Below, one piece after another: positions 10,989 to 22,253 of a stretch of DNA of 64,000 bases. Origin of the DNA: Magicicada septendecula (taxonomy: Eukaryota; Arthropoda; Insecta; Hemiptera; Cicadidae); the NCBI GenBank assembly GCA_034769895.1, contig CM068375.1:256597542-256661541 (forward strand). The letters are read 5' to 3'. The position numbers and the translations under genes were made by a program. Below the pieces are notes generated by a model. The model was not told the DNA's origin. It worked only from the letters and a program-made list of their open reading frames with translations, and searched no databases. Position 1 is the first letter of the stretch. The number at the start of each line of letters is the position of its first letter.

Positions 10989-12780
10989 ATGGCAAACGAT
11001 AACAGCCGCAAATTCAAACAGAATCAAATAATTTTTTCCATACAGCCCTGGTTTGTAGAGTACTCGCGACCTATTGTTTTTGGTGAAGATCGGTTGAGGG
11101 AAAGGGGTAGTTTACCTGCAACGGTTTTTTTTTATCAAGGGTAATTTTGTTTGTTTGGCAAACGATAACAGCCGCAAATACAAACAGAATCAAATAATGT
11201 TTCGCATACAGCCCTGAATTGTAGGGTTCTCAAGATTTGTTGATTTTGGTAAAGTTCGGTTAAGGGAAAGGGGTAGTTTACCTGCAACGTTTTATGTTTT
11301 AACAAGGGTATTTTCTATGGCAAACGATAACAGCCGCAAATTCAAACAAAATCATATAATATTTTGCATACAGCCCTGAATTGCAGAGTTCTCAAGACCT
11401 GTCATTTTTGGTAAAGATCGGTTAAGGGAAAGGGGTAGTTTACCTGCAACGGTTTTTTATCAAGGGTAATTTTTTACTTTTTCTATGGTAAACGATAACA
11501 GCCGCAAATTCAAACAGAATCAAATGATGTTTTGCATACAGCCCTGTATTGTAGAGTTCTCAATACCTTTTGGTGTTGGTGAAGATCGGTTAAGGGAAAG
11601 GGGTAGTTTACCTGCAACGTTTTATGTTTTAAAAGGGTATTTTCTATGGCAAACGATAAGGGCCGCAAATTCAAACAGAATCAAATACGTTTTTGCATAC
11701 CTCCCTGTTTTGATGAGTACTAAAGACCTATTGTTTTTGGTGAAGATAGGTTAAGGGAAAGGGTTAGATTACCAGCAACGTTTTATGTTTTAACAAGGGT
11801 ATTTTTTCTGTGACGAACGATAACTGCCGTAAATTCACAGAGAATCAACTAATATTTTGCATACAGCCCTGAATTGTAGAGTTCTCAAGACCTATTGTTA
11901 TTGGTGAAGATAGGTTAATGGAATAGGGTAGTTTACCAGCAATGTTTTATGTTTTATCAAGGGTGTTTTCTATGGCAAACAATAACAGCCGCAAATTCAA
12001 ACAGAATCAAATAATTGTTTGCATACAAGCCTGTATTGTAGAGTACCCAAGACCTGTCGTTTTTGGTGAAGACCGGTTAAGGGAAAGGGGTAGTTTACTA
12101 GCAACAGTTTTTTTTCAAGGGTAATTTTTTTCCATAGTAAACGATAACAGCCGCAAATTCAAACAGAATCAAATGATGTTTTGCATACAGTTTTGTATTG
12201 TAGAGTTCTCATTACCTATTGGTGTTGGTGAAGATCGGTTAACGGAAAGGGGTAGTTTACCAGCAACATTTTATGTTTTAACAAGGGTTATTTTTTATAT
12301 GACGAACGATAACTGCCGTAAATTCAAACAGAATCAACTGGTTTTTGCATACCTTTTTGAACTAAAGAGAACTCAAGGTCTGTTGATTTTGTTGAAGATC
12401 GGTTAAGGGAAGGGGTAGTTTATCAGCAACGTTTTATGTTTTAAAAAGGGTAATTTTTTTATGACGAACGATAACTGCCGAAAATTCAATGAGAATCAAA
12501 TAATTTTTTGCACTCTTTCCTGAGTTGCAGAGAGCTCAAGGTCTATTGATTTTGGTGAAGATCAGTTAAGGGAAAGGGGTAGTTTACCTGCAACATTTTA
12601 TGTTGTAACAAGAGAAATGTTTCCATGACGAACGATAATTGCCGCACATTCAAACGGAATCAAATATGTTTTTGCATGCTTCCCTGAGTTGTAGAGGACG
12701 GAAGGTCTGTTGATTTTGGAGAAGTTCGGTTAAGAGAAAGGGGTAGTTTACCTGAAACATTTTATGATTTAACAAGAGTA
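10989..12780 (+). repeat. composite unit 6, core run
   Basis: About eleven cores. It is co-linear with unit 2 at an offset near 7.67 kb, with one core missing before 11485 and one extra core near 11960-12130. The extra core resembles one in unit 1, consistent with unequal exchange or conversion. Confidence 0.85.
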
Positions 12781-13251
12781 AAGTACTTAATTTTTATAAA
12801 TAAAGTATCCTGATAAGAAGCTCATAGTAATGCACTGTAGAAACGTAGATGAAATGTCTATAAGTGAAGAGGTTATGTGAACGGGGTGGGGGTAACTTTC
12901 TATTATTAAAAATTATAGTTGAAGGTGGAGGGCAGAATTTTTTATATGTGTACTACGTTATCGGCAACAAAGAAGTAGTTTTTTGTTAAAATTGCTTCCC
13001 GGGCTCTTTAGCCGTAGTTCAATGTTTTCTGCAAAACCAGACTTTTCGGCAGTGCCATCGACTGCCATTATCGGTGAAAATCGAGTGCGAAAACGTGAGG
13101 TGGTATACGTTAGTGACCACAGTACTGTGGTTAATGCTGAAGCAATAAGTAGAAAGACGTAGTTTCTATGGAAATATTTCATTTCGAATGTGATTTTAAA
13201 TATAAATCTTAGAACATGGAAGTCATGTATGGTTCTCCATACCGATATTTT
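12781..13251 (+). repeat. tail module T6
   Basis: Tail of 471 bp, near-identical to T2. Minus-strand ORF 12958-13182 (74 codons) matches T2's nearly residue for residue. It is followed directly by a 5'-truncated core (TAATTATACCGAACTC). Confidence 0.85.
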
Positions 13252-14452
13252 AATTATACCGAACTCAAGGTGTGTTGATTTTGTTGAAGATCGGTTAAGG
13301 GAATGGGGTAGTTTACCTGCAACCTTTTATGTTTTAACAAGGGTAATGTTTTCTATGACGAACGATAACTGCCGTAAATTCAAACAGAATCAAATAATTT
13401 TTTGCATACACCTCTGATTTGTAGCGTACTCAAGACCTACTGTTTTTGGTGAAGATCGGTTAAGGGAAAGGGATAGGTTACCTGCAACGTTTTGTTTTAA
13501 AGGGGTATTTTCTATGGCAAACGATAAGAGCCGCAAATTCAAACAGAATCAAATACGTTTTTGCATACACCCCTGATTTGTAGAGTACTCAAGACTTACT
13601 GTTTTTGGTGAAGATCGGTTAAGGGAAAGGGGTAGTTTACCTGCAACGTTTTAGTTTTAAAAGGGTATTTTCTATGGTAAACTATAAGAGTCGCAAATTC
13701 AAACAAAATCAAATAATTTTTTGCATACGCCTCTGATTTGTAGAGTTCTCAAGACCTATTGTTTTTGTTGAAGATCGGTTAACGGGAAGCGGTAGTTTAC
13801 CTGCAACGTTTTTCTTATCAAGGGTAATTTTTTTCTATGGCAAAAGATAACAGCCGCAAACCTTTTTGAGTTATACAGAACTCAAGGTCTGTTGATTTTG
13901 TTGAAGATCAGTTAAGTGAAAGGGGTAGTTTAACTGCAAAGTTTTATATTTTAACAAGGGTATTTACTATGGCAAACGATAAGAGCCGCAAATTCAAACA
14001 CAATCAAATAATGTTTTGCATACAGCCCTGAATTGTAGAGGACTGAAGGTCTATTGATTTTGGTGAAGATCGGTTTAGAGAAAGGGGTAGTTTACCTGCA
14101 ACTTTTTATGTTTTAACAAGGGTAATTTTTTCTATGACGAACGATAACTGCCGTAAATTCAAAGAAAATCAAATAATTTTTTGCAAACTTCCTAAATTGT
14201 AGAGAACTCAAGGCCTGTTGATTTTGGTGAAGATCGGTGAAGGGAAACGGGTAGTTTACCTGAAACATGTTATGTTGTAACAAGAGAAATGTTTTCATGA
14301 CAAACGATAACTGCCGCAAACTGAAACAGAATCAAATATTTTTTTGCATGCATCTGTGCATTGTAGAGTACTGAAGGTCTCTTGATTTTGGTGAAGATCG
14401 GTTTAGAGAAAGGGGTAGTTTACCTGCAACGTTTTATGTTTTAACAAGAGTA
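13252..14452 (+). repeat. composite unit 7, core run
   Basis: About seven cores without a head. From about 14003 it copies unit 4. One core near 13850-13870 is internally deleted (GCCGCAAACCTTTTTGAG). Confidence 0.8.
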
Positions 14453-14920
14453 AAGTACTTAATTTTTATAAATAAAGTATCTTGATAAGAAGCTCATAAT
14501 AATCCACTGTAGAAACGTAGATGAAATATCTATAAATGAAGAGGTTTGGTGAACGGGGTGGGGGTAATTTTCTCTAAATGAAAATTATAGTTGATGGGGG
14601 AGGGGAGAATTTTTTATGTGTAGTACGTTATCGGCAACAAAGAAGTAGTTCTTTGTTAAATTCCTTCCCGGGCTGTTTAGCCATAGTCCAATGTTTTCTC
14701 CAAAACCAGACTTTTCGGCAGTGCCATTGGCTTCCATCTCAGTGAAAATCGAGTGCGGAAACGTGAGGTGGTATACGTTAGTGACCACAGTACTGTGGTT
14801 TAAGGCTGAAGCAATAAGTAGAAAGAAGTAGTTTCTATGGAAATATTTCATTTCGAATATGATTTTAAATATAAATCTTAGAACATGGAAGTCATGTATG
14901 GTTCTCCATACCGATATTTT
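14453..14920 (+). repeat. tail module T7, right end of the array
   Basis: Tail of 468 bp, nearest to T4. It ends precisely at the element terminus (hairpin then CGATATTTT), and mariner-derived sequence starts at the next base. The array's right border therefore coincides with the predicted 3' end of the element. Confidence 0.85.
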
Positions 14921-14941
14921 CACTCGTTACAGTCTTTCAAA

Positions 14942-15950
14942 ATGAACGCTGCAACAGAAAATCCCACCAAATGCGAAGTGCATGCTGTGATAAGATTTCT
15001 GATGGCAAAAAAACTTTCAGCAGCAGACATTCATCGTGAATTGTGTACTGTATATGGCCAAAACATTATGAGTGAAGATGTTGTGCATCAGTGGGTTTGT
15101 TTGTTTAAAAGTGGAAGAACAAACATTCACAATGAAGAAAGGAGTGGCAGGCCATCAGTAGTCAGTGATGAATTTGTTCAGAAAATTGATGAAAAAGTCC
15201 GTGAAAACTGGCGGTTCACAATCTCTGAACTTCCTGAACAATTCGCACAAATTTCTCGGACTGTTCTCGATAAGGTAGTCACAGAAAAGTTAGCCTACCA
15301 GACGTTCTGTGCTTGGTGGGTACCGAAAGTGCTTTCTGAGAACCACAAAACACAATGAATGGGCTCTGCCTTAGACTCTCTGACACAGTATGACGCGGAA
15401 GGAGAAACGTTTCTCAGCAAAATTGTGACTGGCGATGAGACTTGGGTCTCGTACATAAACACTGAGACAAAACAACAGTCAATGGTGTGGGGTCATACTG
15501 CCTCACCAAACAAACCAAAGAAAGCGTGACAAACTTTGTCTGTCAGGAAAGTTATGGCAACCGTTTTTTGGGATGAGAAAGGAATACTGCTTGTGGAGTT
15601 CATGGAACATGGAGCGACCATCAATTCTGCAATCTACTGCGAGACTTAAAAAAAAAACTAAAATGAGCCATCCAGAACAAATGCCGAGGTCTATTAACTT
15701 CTGGTGTCGTGTTTTTGCATGACAACGCTCGCCCTCACACCATTCAGCAAACACAAGATCTGTTGCATCAGTTCAAATGGGACGTTTTTGATCATGCACC
15801 ATATAGTCCAGATTTGGTTCCCAGTGATTGCACCTGTTTATGAAGATGAAGAAGTGGTTTGGATCCCAATAACCATCACACAGTACAGAACACCAAGTTG
15901 TGAATACTACTTTACCTGGCAGTCCATCCTTTTGCTGTGGATACACTGTC
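14942..15950 (+). pseudogene. mariner transposase pseudogene (DD34D)
   Basis: The start MNAATENPTKCEVHAVIRF and the following helix-turn-helix region (LSAADIHRELCTVYGQ, VVHQWVCLFKSGR, NEERSGRPS) are typical mariner transposase. The frame is open to an in-frame TGA at 15356, continues through GDETWVS to a second stop at 15526, then shifts. All three catalytic aspartates can be located: GAT at 15434 (GDETW), GAC at 15721 (HDNARPH) and GAT at 15826 (LVPSD), with 34 residues between the last two. C-terminal similarity (KMKKWFG) fades by about 15950. No terminal inverted repeats were found; only about 20 bp separate the start codon from the satellite. Dead because of stops and frameshifts. Confidence 0.9.
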
Positions 15951-16329
15951 ATGGGCCTGGACGTCACATCTGGCAAACTCCATGTATTTAAAAGGCTTCC
16001 AATTCAGGGAAGTTCAGAGTGGGAATAGATGGGTCCTGAAGAAATGAATGGCCCATAAGAACCCATTGTAACAACCATATACGGATCTGGTTTAGGGCAA
16101 TGAGAGTTTTTATGTTTTGAGACAGATTTTACCCACCATAATACAGAGACAGATTTTCATGTATGAAACAGAACATTGGAATACATGGAATTTTTGTACG
16201 TGACTTTGGCTTGGGAAGTGTGTACTTTTTGACAGATGTACATCCTCAAAACGTATTTTCGCATGCTTAGGTGTCTTGTGTCACACATAAAGGAGTCACA
16301 GTTGCTAGCTAAGCTTTTCACGGCATTAC
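15951..16329. other. mariner 3' flank, nothing assigned
   Basis: May include mariner 3' untranslated sequence. CAGAGACAGATTTT-type phrases occur near 16110-16160. No terminal repeat was identified. Confidence 0.4.
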
Positions 16330-16353
16330 AAAAAAAAAAAAAAAAAAAAAAAA
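16330..16353 (+). repeat. A24 homopolymer tract
   Basis: Uninterrupted run of 24 A after CGGCATTAC. It could be a retroposition tail or slippage; no flanking target duplication was found. Confidence 0.9.
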
Positions 16354-17640
16354 CAGCGGATTGGGAGTTCTTAGCTATGGGACACCAAGCCATATGTTCA
16401 GACAGTCACAAGTTGAACAACAAAGAGAACAGACGCTACCAACTGTGTCTCAATCACAAATGCTGTGCCTCAATAATAAAATGTACACGGTGGAGTGAAA
16501 TATTGTCAGTAGTGCCTCAGTCAGAAAATCTGATTCAAAGTTTTTAAAAGTATTATAATTAGTCGCCTTACAACCACCAGACACGCTAAAAGGTACAGCA
16601 ACTCAACACACACTGGGAGGTAGTAGGCCTACTTTTAAAAAGGAAATAAAACAGTGAATGACATGTACCATTTTTGGACAACAACACGTATCTAACATAG
16701 TTGTAAACACTGGTTTGGACACAGTTTTATCATAAAACGTTTGTAGTGAACAGTGGACAAAATTAAGTCTGAGTGCAAAATAACTGAAATAGGCAATGTA
16801 CTGTGCACTACTAACGGGCAGCAGAATTCACTGGAAAATACCACAATTACAGCACCAACCATAAGTGTACACAGACAAGTAACACTGTGTATGAGTAAAA
16901 CTGCAAAAGAAATGTGGCTTTAGCATCTGTGGGGCTGAGAGAGTGAGAAAATTGGGAAAGAGAAAGCAAGAGAGAGAATATGGAAAAAGGAGGAAGGGAG
17001 AGAGCGTGAGAGAGACAGTTAACCTATCACAAAGTACTAACTAGCTTTGACTATTTTCTTAATATTAATTATAAGCAAATAGAAGGTAATAGAAGGTTTT
17101 TTGAATATATTTGCATACTAATTTTTAACGAATTGAATATATGACAAATTCAATGTAAAAGAAGTGCACCACTGATGGTAAATTTTGCAAGTTGAATATA
17201 GAGTTTTAATTGTTTATAATTTTGCTAAAAGATTTTTTTTTAAACTTCTTTAATAAATCAGTTTCTTTAACATTGTTAATGAGTAACATAAAAATATAAA
17301 TAAAAGTTTAATAAGTATGTAAAGTCAAATGTTTAATGACTGGTAGTCAATTTGAATTGTAGATGTGGTTCAACTCAAGGAAGTAACAATACTGCTCAGC
17401 AAACGTACATATGATTACTAACTCGATTATGGCTAGTATAAACGATTATACTTTCAGATGAATATGGGTTAAGTTACTTCAAACTTCATCTCACCTTAAC
17501 CAAGCCTGTGCTCAACGAGTTCATCTAAACGAATCTGGAAAAATTCTGTTAAGTGAAATATTGAAGTATTTAAGTTGTTTTCACAGAGACAGTGTTGCGG
17601 TTACCACATTCTGCCTGTCAAATGTGGTGGCAACTCGGGC
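16354..17640. other. non-coding AT-rich stretch with purine-rich tract
   Basis: No recognisable gene. 16930-17022 is strongly purine-rich (GAGAGAGTGAG, AGAGAAAGCAAGAGAGAG). 17040-17330 is very AT-rich. Confidence 0.5.
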
Positions 17641-17646
17641 TTTTGT

Positions 17647-17670
17647 TTTTTTTTTGGGGGGGGGGGGTTT
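17647..17670 (+). repeat. T/G homopolymer pair
   Basis: A run of T followed by a run of about 13 G. Runs like this are prone to length errors in assembly. Confidence 0.7.
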
Positions 17671-17715
17671 CTGGAATGATAAGGTAGGTAGGTAAGAATC
17701 GAGGGCTTCTTGCTT

Positions 17716-17925
17716 ACAACCTTACGCCTTCTGTTATCAGTATTGTTTGGTGAAATATTTTTGTAGTAGTACTCAGAAACCACATACATACTAATCAATA
17801 TGTCTTCAAAAAATTTTTCAACAACCTTCCGCCTTCTGTTATCAGTATTGTTTGGTGAAATATATTTGTAGTAGTACTCAGAAACCATATACATACTAAT
17901 CAATCATAATACTAATTTTTTTGTC
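17716..17925. repeat. 105-bp tandem duplication
   Basis: Two copies, 17716-17820 and 17821-17925. They share CGCCTTCTGTTATCAGTATT, GTTTGGTGAAATAT and TAGTAGTACTCAGAAACC with few differences. On the minus strand the pair keeps an open frame that simply repeats. Confidence 0.85.
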
Positions 17926-18455
17926 TTCAAACAAATTTTCAAACGTCTTAAAAAAATTGTCTTCAAAATTTTTCCCAGGATAATTTTCCTGGGACATAAA
18001 ATATGATTTTAATCCCTCAAAAATTTCCTGTACTCATTCAAGCGCTGGCTGCATACTTAAAAATCTTGTTTTGTTATGGGAAAAACTTTTTTGTATTCAA
18101 CTTCAGAACTCTTTTAGCAGGGTTACTCTAACTATATATGTGTCGAAACATTTAAATAATTTGAATAAAATAAATTAAAAATGTACTGGTAGCTTATCTG
18201 CAGCAGTTTGGGGAAAATTGTTCACAAGATGTGCTCCACAACCTACCCCTAAAAGTTCCCTCCCAAGATGGGTTTGCAATCTAGTATGCACATTGTTAGT
18301 TTCTCTTTGATTAACACCACCAAAGTTTGTATTTGGTATTGTCTGCTGAAAAACATACTAATTTTTTGGTAATATTGTTTTTGATTATTACATCTGCCAA
18401 ATTACTACCAAGCAATTCTGATTTTTCACCACTCACCTCAGCAAATTTAGTTTTT
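17926..18455. other. non-coding stretch
   Basis: AT-rich with TTTGTCTTCAAA-type phrases at 17920-17970 that echo the preceding duplication. Nothing else seen. Confidence 0.4.
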
Positions 18456-19192
18456 ACATCATTCCTGTGTCATGTGTTCTTGGGCCTGTCTTGTATGTAT
18501 TATTTACCAGTGACATACCAAACTTAGAACAAGCAAAATTGGCTACTTTTGCTGATGATACAGCTTTGCTTACAACAGGGCAAGATGAGGTTATTTCAAC
18601 CCAATTATTGCAGAAACCTAGCAATACCATATATGAATGGACCAAAAAATGGAAAATTAAACTTAACGAAGCCAAATCGGCACACATTAATTTCACCAAT
18701 AAAAGACTGAATAATCTTCCATCATTAGTCATAAATGGAACGGTAGCTCCTTATGAAAACAAAGACAAATACCTGGGTATGACATTGGATATCAAACTGA
18801 GATGGAAAGAGCATGTAAAAAAGAAAAAAGAGAAACTTAACATAAAATTCTGACAATATAAATGGCTCACAGGAAAACATTCTCACCTGTCTTCATACAG
18901 TAAAACTCTGATATATAATCAGATAATTAAACCCACCTGGGTGTATGGAATTCAACTCTGGGAGTGCGCGAAAGATAGTAACATCAGGATAATACAAACA
19001 TTCCAAAACAAAGTTTTCCGGACCATGGTGAATGCACCATGGTATGTTAGAAACGCCGGTATCCACAGAGATCTAGGTATGCCAACAATTAAAGAAGAGA
19101 TTAAAAGGTTTGCGAAGAAGCATGAAGAAAGGCTTCACCTCCACGAAAATGCAGAAGTTCTTCAGCTGCTGGACAATCAACATTTGTTCTGA
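18456..19192 (+). pseudogene. Jockey-like LINE reverse transcriptase, C-terminal part
   Basis: The frame from 18467 reads CVLGPVLYVLFTSDIPN, then FADDT at 18548-18562 (the catalytic YADD-type box), then W-KKWKIKLNEAKS and KYLGMTLDIKLRWKEH, all conserved RT blocks. A single in-frame TGA at 18851 interrupts it. The same frame resumes with KPTWVYGIQLWECA, SNIRIIQTFQNKVFR, APWYVRN and IHRDLGMPTI, the segment after the RT domain in Jockey-clade elements, and ends at 19192. The endonuclease and N-terminal RT are absent, consistent with 5' truncation. Confidence 0.85.
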
Positions 19193-19426
19193 AGACTGAA
19201 GAGAACAAAGCCATTTGAACTTGTGTAGTGTTTTGTGTTATAAAAGCAGAGCATTTTATTGTGTGTGGGTGAGAGTGTTTAGTTAAGAACACCAGAACTA
19301 ACTAAAGGATGTCATTGGACTTAATTTGGCTGATATGTATTTCGTATTAAGAGGTACCGTACTAGAGATGAGTATGGTTGGTCTTACAGACCAGTTTTAA
19401 CATATTAAATTCAATTTAAAAAAAAA
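19193..19426 (+). mobile_element. probable 3' untranslated region and A-tail of the Jockey-like LINE
   Basis: It follows the ORF stop directly and ends in an A9 run at 19418-19426 (CAATTTAAAAAAAAA). No target duplication was verified. Confidence 0.55.
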
Positions 19427-20504
19427 TCCTGTTTCACATTTGAAATATGTGACTAAAATTGGGGCTAGTTTCAGTTTGCTACTGTTTGAACATTCCATTT
19501 GAACAGACAACAAATGTGCATTACTTATTTCTTTTTTGTGTGGCTTTTGCAATGAACGGTTCTATTATAGTAATAAATGCTTTGGTTTTGGTTCTTGCAG
19601 AAACAAAATTTGAATCAAGTAGATTATTGATAGGTTTTGAACTGCAATCACAGGATTCAAAATTGAAATAATGAACAACAGTATAAACAGTATACATCAT
19701 CCAATCACTAATCTCCACAATAAACTAATACTGTTCTTTTAAACACCGACTGAATGCACATTTTCATTTTGGCATAATAAAGTTATTAAAAATTAAATAA
19801 TTAACTGAAATTAACAATGATGCCTTTTTGACTGACATAACTGAAATAACAGGAATACTATAAGCCCAAGTTCGGGCATAACCAAAAGTAGCAGTATTTT
19901 GTTAGACGTGTGTATATACTAATGATATAAAATCATGTACTGATCATACATTATTATGATTTCATCATGTGTGTGTACATTTATTCCATTCGAAAACACG
20001 ATTAATTAGAAGTTTACACTAACTGTGGCAAAAACGGGGACAAAATCATGTTCTGGTCAAACTGCATCCAGACCCCCAGTTATAACCTAAAATCGAGGAC
20101 AGTGCATGGTAAACGAGGGCGTATGGTAGCCCTACAGTAAACTCACTATTTACTGGAAAAATTGTTTGGCAAGGTACAATCCCATCAAAGTATTATAAAA
20201 TAAAAAGGCACTTACAGAGTAATAGTTAATTAATCTAGTTTCATTAATCAGTTAATCTACAGATTTTATCACAAGTCTGATGATGAATCAGCCTAACAAT
20301 AATGGGTATGACTTTTGTCTAAAGTGTGGTAACTTAGTAATTCTGAGTTGTTATTGTATATCTTCAATTTCTTTAATATTGAAATACATTTCAGATTTGG
20401 TGTTCTAATAACCATTTGTGTCAATAAAACAGTAAACTATAGTAGCAAAATTAAATTATTCCCTTAATTTTAGGGTTACATATTTAAATTTAATTCTTGG
20501 ATTT
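19427..20504. other. non-coding AT-rich stretch
   Basis: No coding or repeat feature recognised. Confidence 0.4.
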
Positions 20505-20880
20505 TGTTGTCTATGATGTGTCCAAGTGTGATCACTAACTATATTAAATTAAATATAATTAAATCACTACCGACTTGGAACACAAAGTTTTTTACGGGTA
20601 AAAACGTAGAAGTTTTACCTTATAGCCTGAACTGGTTTTCGCTTTTAAAAAGCTTCTTCAGAGGCTGCCATTGGGAGCACTGTACGTCTTGTCTGCTCGA
20701 ACAAGATGGACAGTGCTCCCAACGGCAGCCTCTGAAGAAGCTGTTTAAAAGCAAAAACCAGTTTAGGCTATAAGGTAAAACTTTTACGTTTTTACCCTTA
20801 AAAAAACTTTGTGTTCCGAGTCGGTAGTGAATTAATTATATTTAGTTAAGTAACGGACACATCATGGACAATGAAACCCA
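20505..20880. mobile_element. foldback (long inverted repeat) element
   Basis: Arms of about 160 bp, left about 20514-20681 and right about 20710-20866, pair around a spacer near 20690. Left landmarks TGATGTGTCC, CGACTTGGAACACAAAG, TAGCCTGAACTGGTTTTCGC and AGGCTGCCATTGGGAGCACT recur inverted on the right with scattered differences. The outer end (TTGTTGTCTATGATGTGTCC; right GGACACATCATGGACAA) recurs at 30700 and 38985. No ORF, so non-autonomous. Confidence 0.85.
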
Positions 20881-20898
20881 AGAATATATTAAATTATT

Positions 20899-21006
20899 CC
20901 GACAATTATTTTAGATAAAATTTTTACCTCCCTGCCTAGATGATCAAAAACTGATTTGGGCAGTGAGGTAAACTTTTACAAATTTTATCTAAAATAATTG
21001 TGTTCC
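20899..21006. mobile_element. second foldback element
   Basis: ACAATTATTTTAGATAAAAT followed by TTTTACCTCCCTGCC is repeated inverted at about 20957-21000 (GGGCAGTGAGGTAAA and ATTTTATCTAAAATAATTGT). Stem of about 45 bp, spacer of about 20 bp. It adjoins the first foldback and shares the flanking words ATTCCG and GTTCCG. Confidence 0.75.
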
Positions 21007-21604
21007 GTGTTAAAATAATTTATTATAGTTCGTAAGTTTAATTTTTTCAATATGCTTGCAACATATAATATACTGGTACCTTCAAGTATATTATAAAATG
21101 TGTTCCTAAAGGTAAGATTTATTGCTGTTAGTACCTATGTTCTGCCAAACTGTTAATGAATTTGCTCACTAAACATACCTCATTAAACAGTCTATTTTGT
21201 AAATGTCTTTGTCCCTAAAACTACAATGTCTTGCACATCAGGTTGTATCGGAGGTTATGCATATTTTGGCTGTATCATTTTGAGGTTATACACATTGCAT
21301 ATTATATTCTGCAGTAGTATACAGATGTAATTTCTTTGTAGTTTTAAAAAAAAAAGCATTAATACACGGGGAAATACTATGTAGGATCAACCACCTTTTA
21401 GGTTTCATTCTGAACTACACAACAGGCATGGTTATACTCAAAATTTGGTGTACCTAATTTATTAAAACAGGTTAATTTTCCTGGTATGTCTGTGTACTAT
21501 ATGCTTTCTATACATAGTTTCACCTAATGGTAATAAAAAACAAAGTCTTAAGTGTTTAAACTGAGTATTATTATTCTTCTAACATAACATTATGGGTCAC
21601 TAAC
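21007..21604. other. AT-rich non-coding, probably intron of the adjoining gene
   Basis: It lies downstream (minus strand) of the splice donor at 21604. No further exon was recognised. Confidence 0.35.
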
Positions 21605-21739
21605 CTCGAGGCTGCTTCAAACGATATTTTCCTTTAATCTGCCATACATAGCGTGCTTTTTTCATTGGACGCTCATCACCATAGGAGTCCGACGGGAACT
21701 TTCGACTGGCTGAATCTTCTTCATCGGCCATCATACAAA
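21605..21739 (-). CDS. first coding exon of an unidentified host gene
   Basis: On the minus strand, a pyrimidine-rich acceptor (TTGCTCCTTTTCAG) precedes TTTGTATGATGGCC, and the exon ends CCTCGAG before a GTTAGT donor. Translation starts at 21734 (MMADEEDSASRKFP) and runs 43 codons plus one base through KKARYVWQIKGKYRLKQPR, leaving phase 1. The peptide is acidic and serine-rich at first, then basic. Splice sites on both sides and balanced codon use set it apart from the transposon debris around it. The protein was not recognised. Later exons would lie to the left and were not found. Confidence 0.55.
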
Positions 21740-22253
21740 CTGAAAAGGAGCAAGTGTTTGTATCATCTATTTTGCCAATTAACATAATTACTACAGACAT
21801 AGGTTAAAAATTTGCTTCGTAAACTACATAAATAACAGAATGAAAAAAGTTCAATTTTTATATTGTATGTGAAACCTCATAAATTTTAATTTCTTACAAA
21901 ACAAAAATAAAGGTAACACAACTTTACTGTCAAGATTGTGATCATTATTTTCTTTTGCAATAATTATGTTCTATTTACGTTGCGCTTCTTATGTTGTGTC
22001 TTAATTAGTTGTCTTTTAAAAGAGTCTGCACTGTTTTTATTTTTGTTGGAATAAGAATTATTAATGTTATCACGATAAGATCTATTAGACACTTTCTTAA
22101 ACAGTACTAAAGACGTAAACAGGCTAGCAACTACACCCTACACACGGTCAGACTGTTTCAGTAAATAACATACATCACATCAACTTTCGAATTAGTTCTA
22201 TCATTGTAAACAAATAACATAAGTCCGTTATGTCACCATATTTATAACCTTAC

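Larger units (their letters stand above)
1..14920. repeat. composite satellite array built from a HINE/Helentron-like element
   Basis: A degenerate core unit of about 158-165 bp is repeated roughly 65-75 times; examples of its landmark ATGGCAAACGATAACAGCCG start at 85, 247, 405 and 563, giving spacings of 162, 158 and 158. Cores also carry GCATACAGCCCTGAATTGTA, GGTGAAGATCGGTTAAGGG and GGGGTAGTTTACCTGCAACG. Runs of cores end in a tail module of about 475 bp at 2581, 5114, 6921, 8380, 10302, 12781 and 14453, plus a variant at 700-957. Some runs start with a head module. Short ORFs run through some cores, but unit length is not kept to multiples of three and stops are scattered, so they are not taken as coding. 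Left end lies outside the window. Confidence 0.93.

Noticed and set aside
405..12406. Many plus-strand ORFs starting MANDNSRKFKQNQ or MVNDNSRKFKQNQ
   Set aside because: They are readings of the core satellite unit. Unit lengths vary (158, 162, 165), so frame is not maintained, and most copies have stops. No constraint is visible.
1..14920. CRISPR array
   Set aside because: The repeats are about 160 bp, diverged and contiguous, with no unique spacers; the genome is animal-like.
16157..16547. ORFs with poly-Phe and poly-Lys
   Set aside because: Produced by the A24 tract; no domain on either side.
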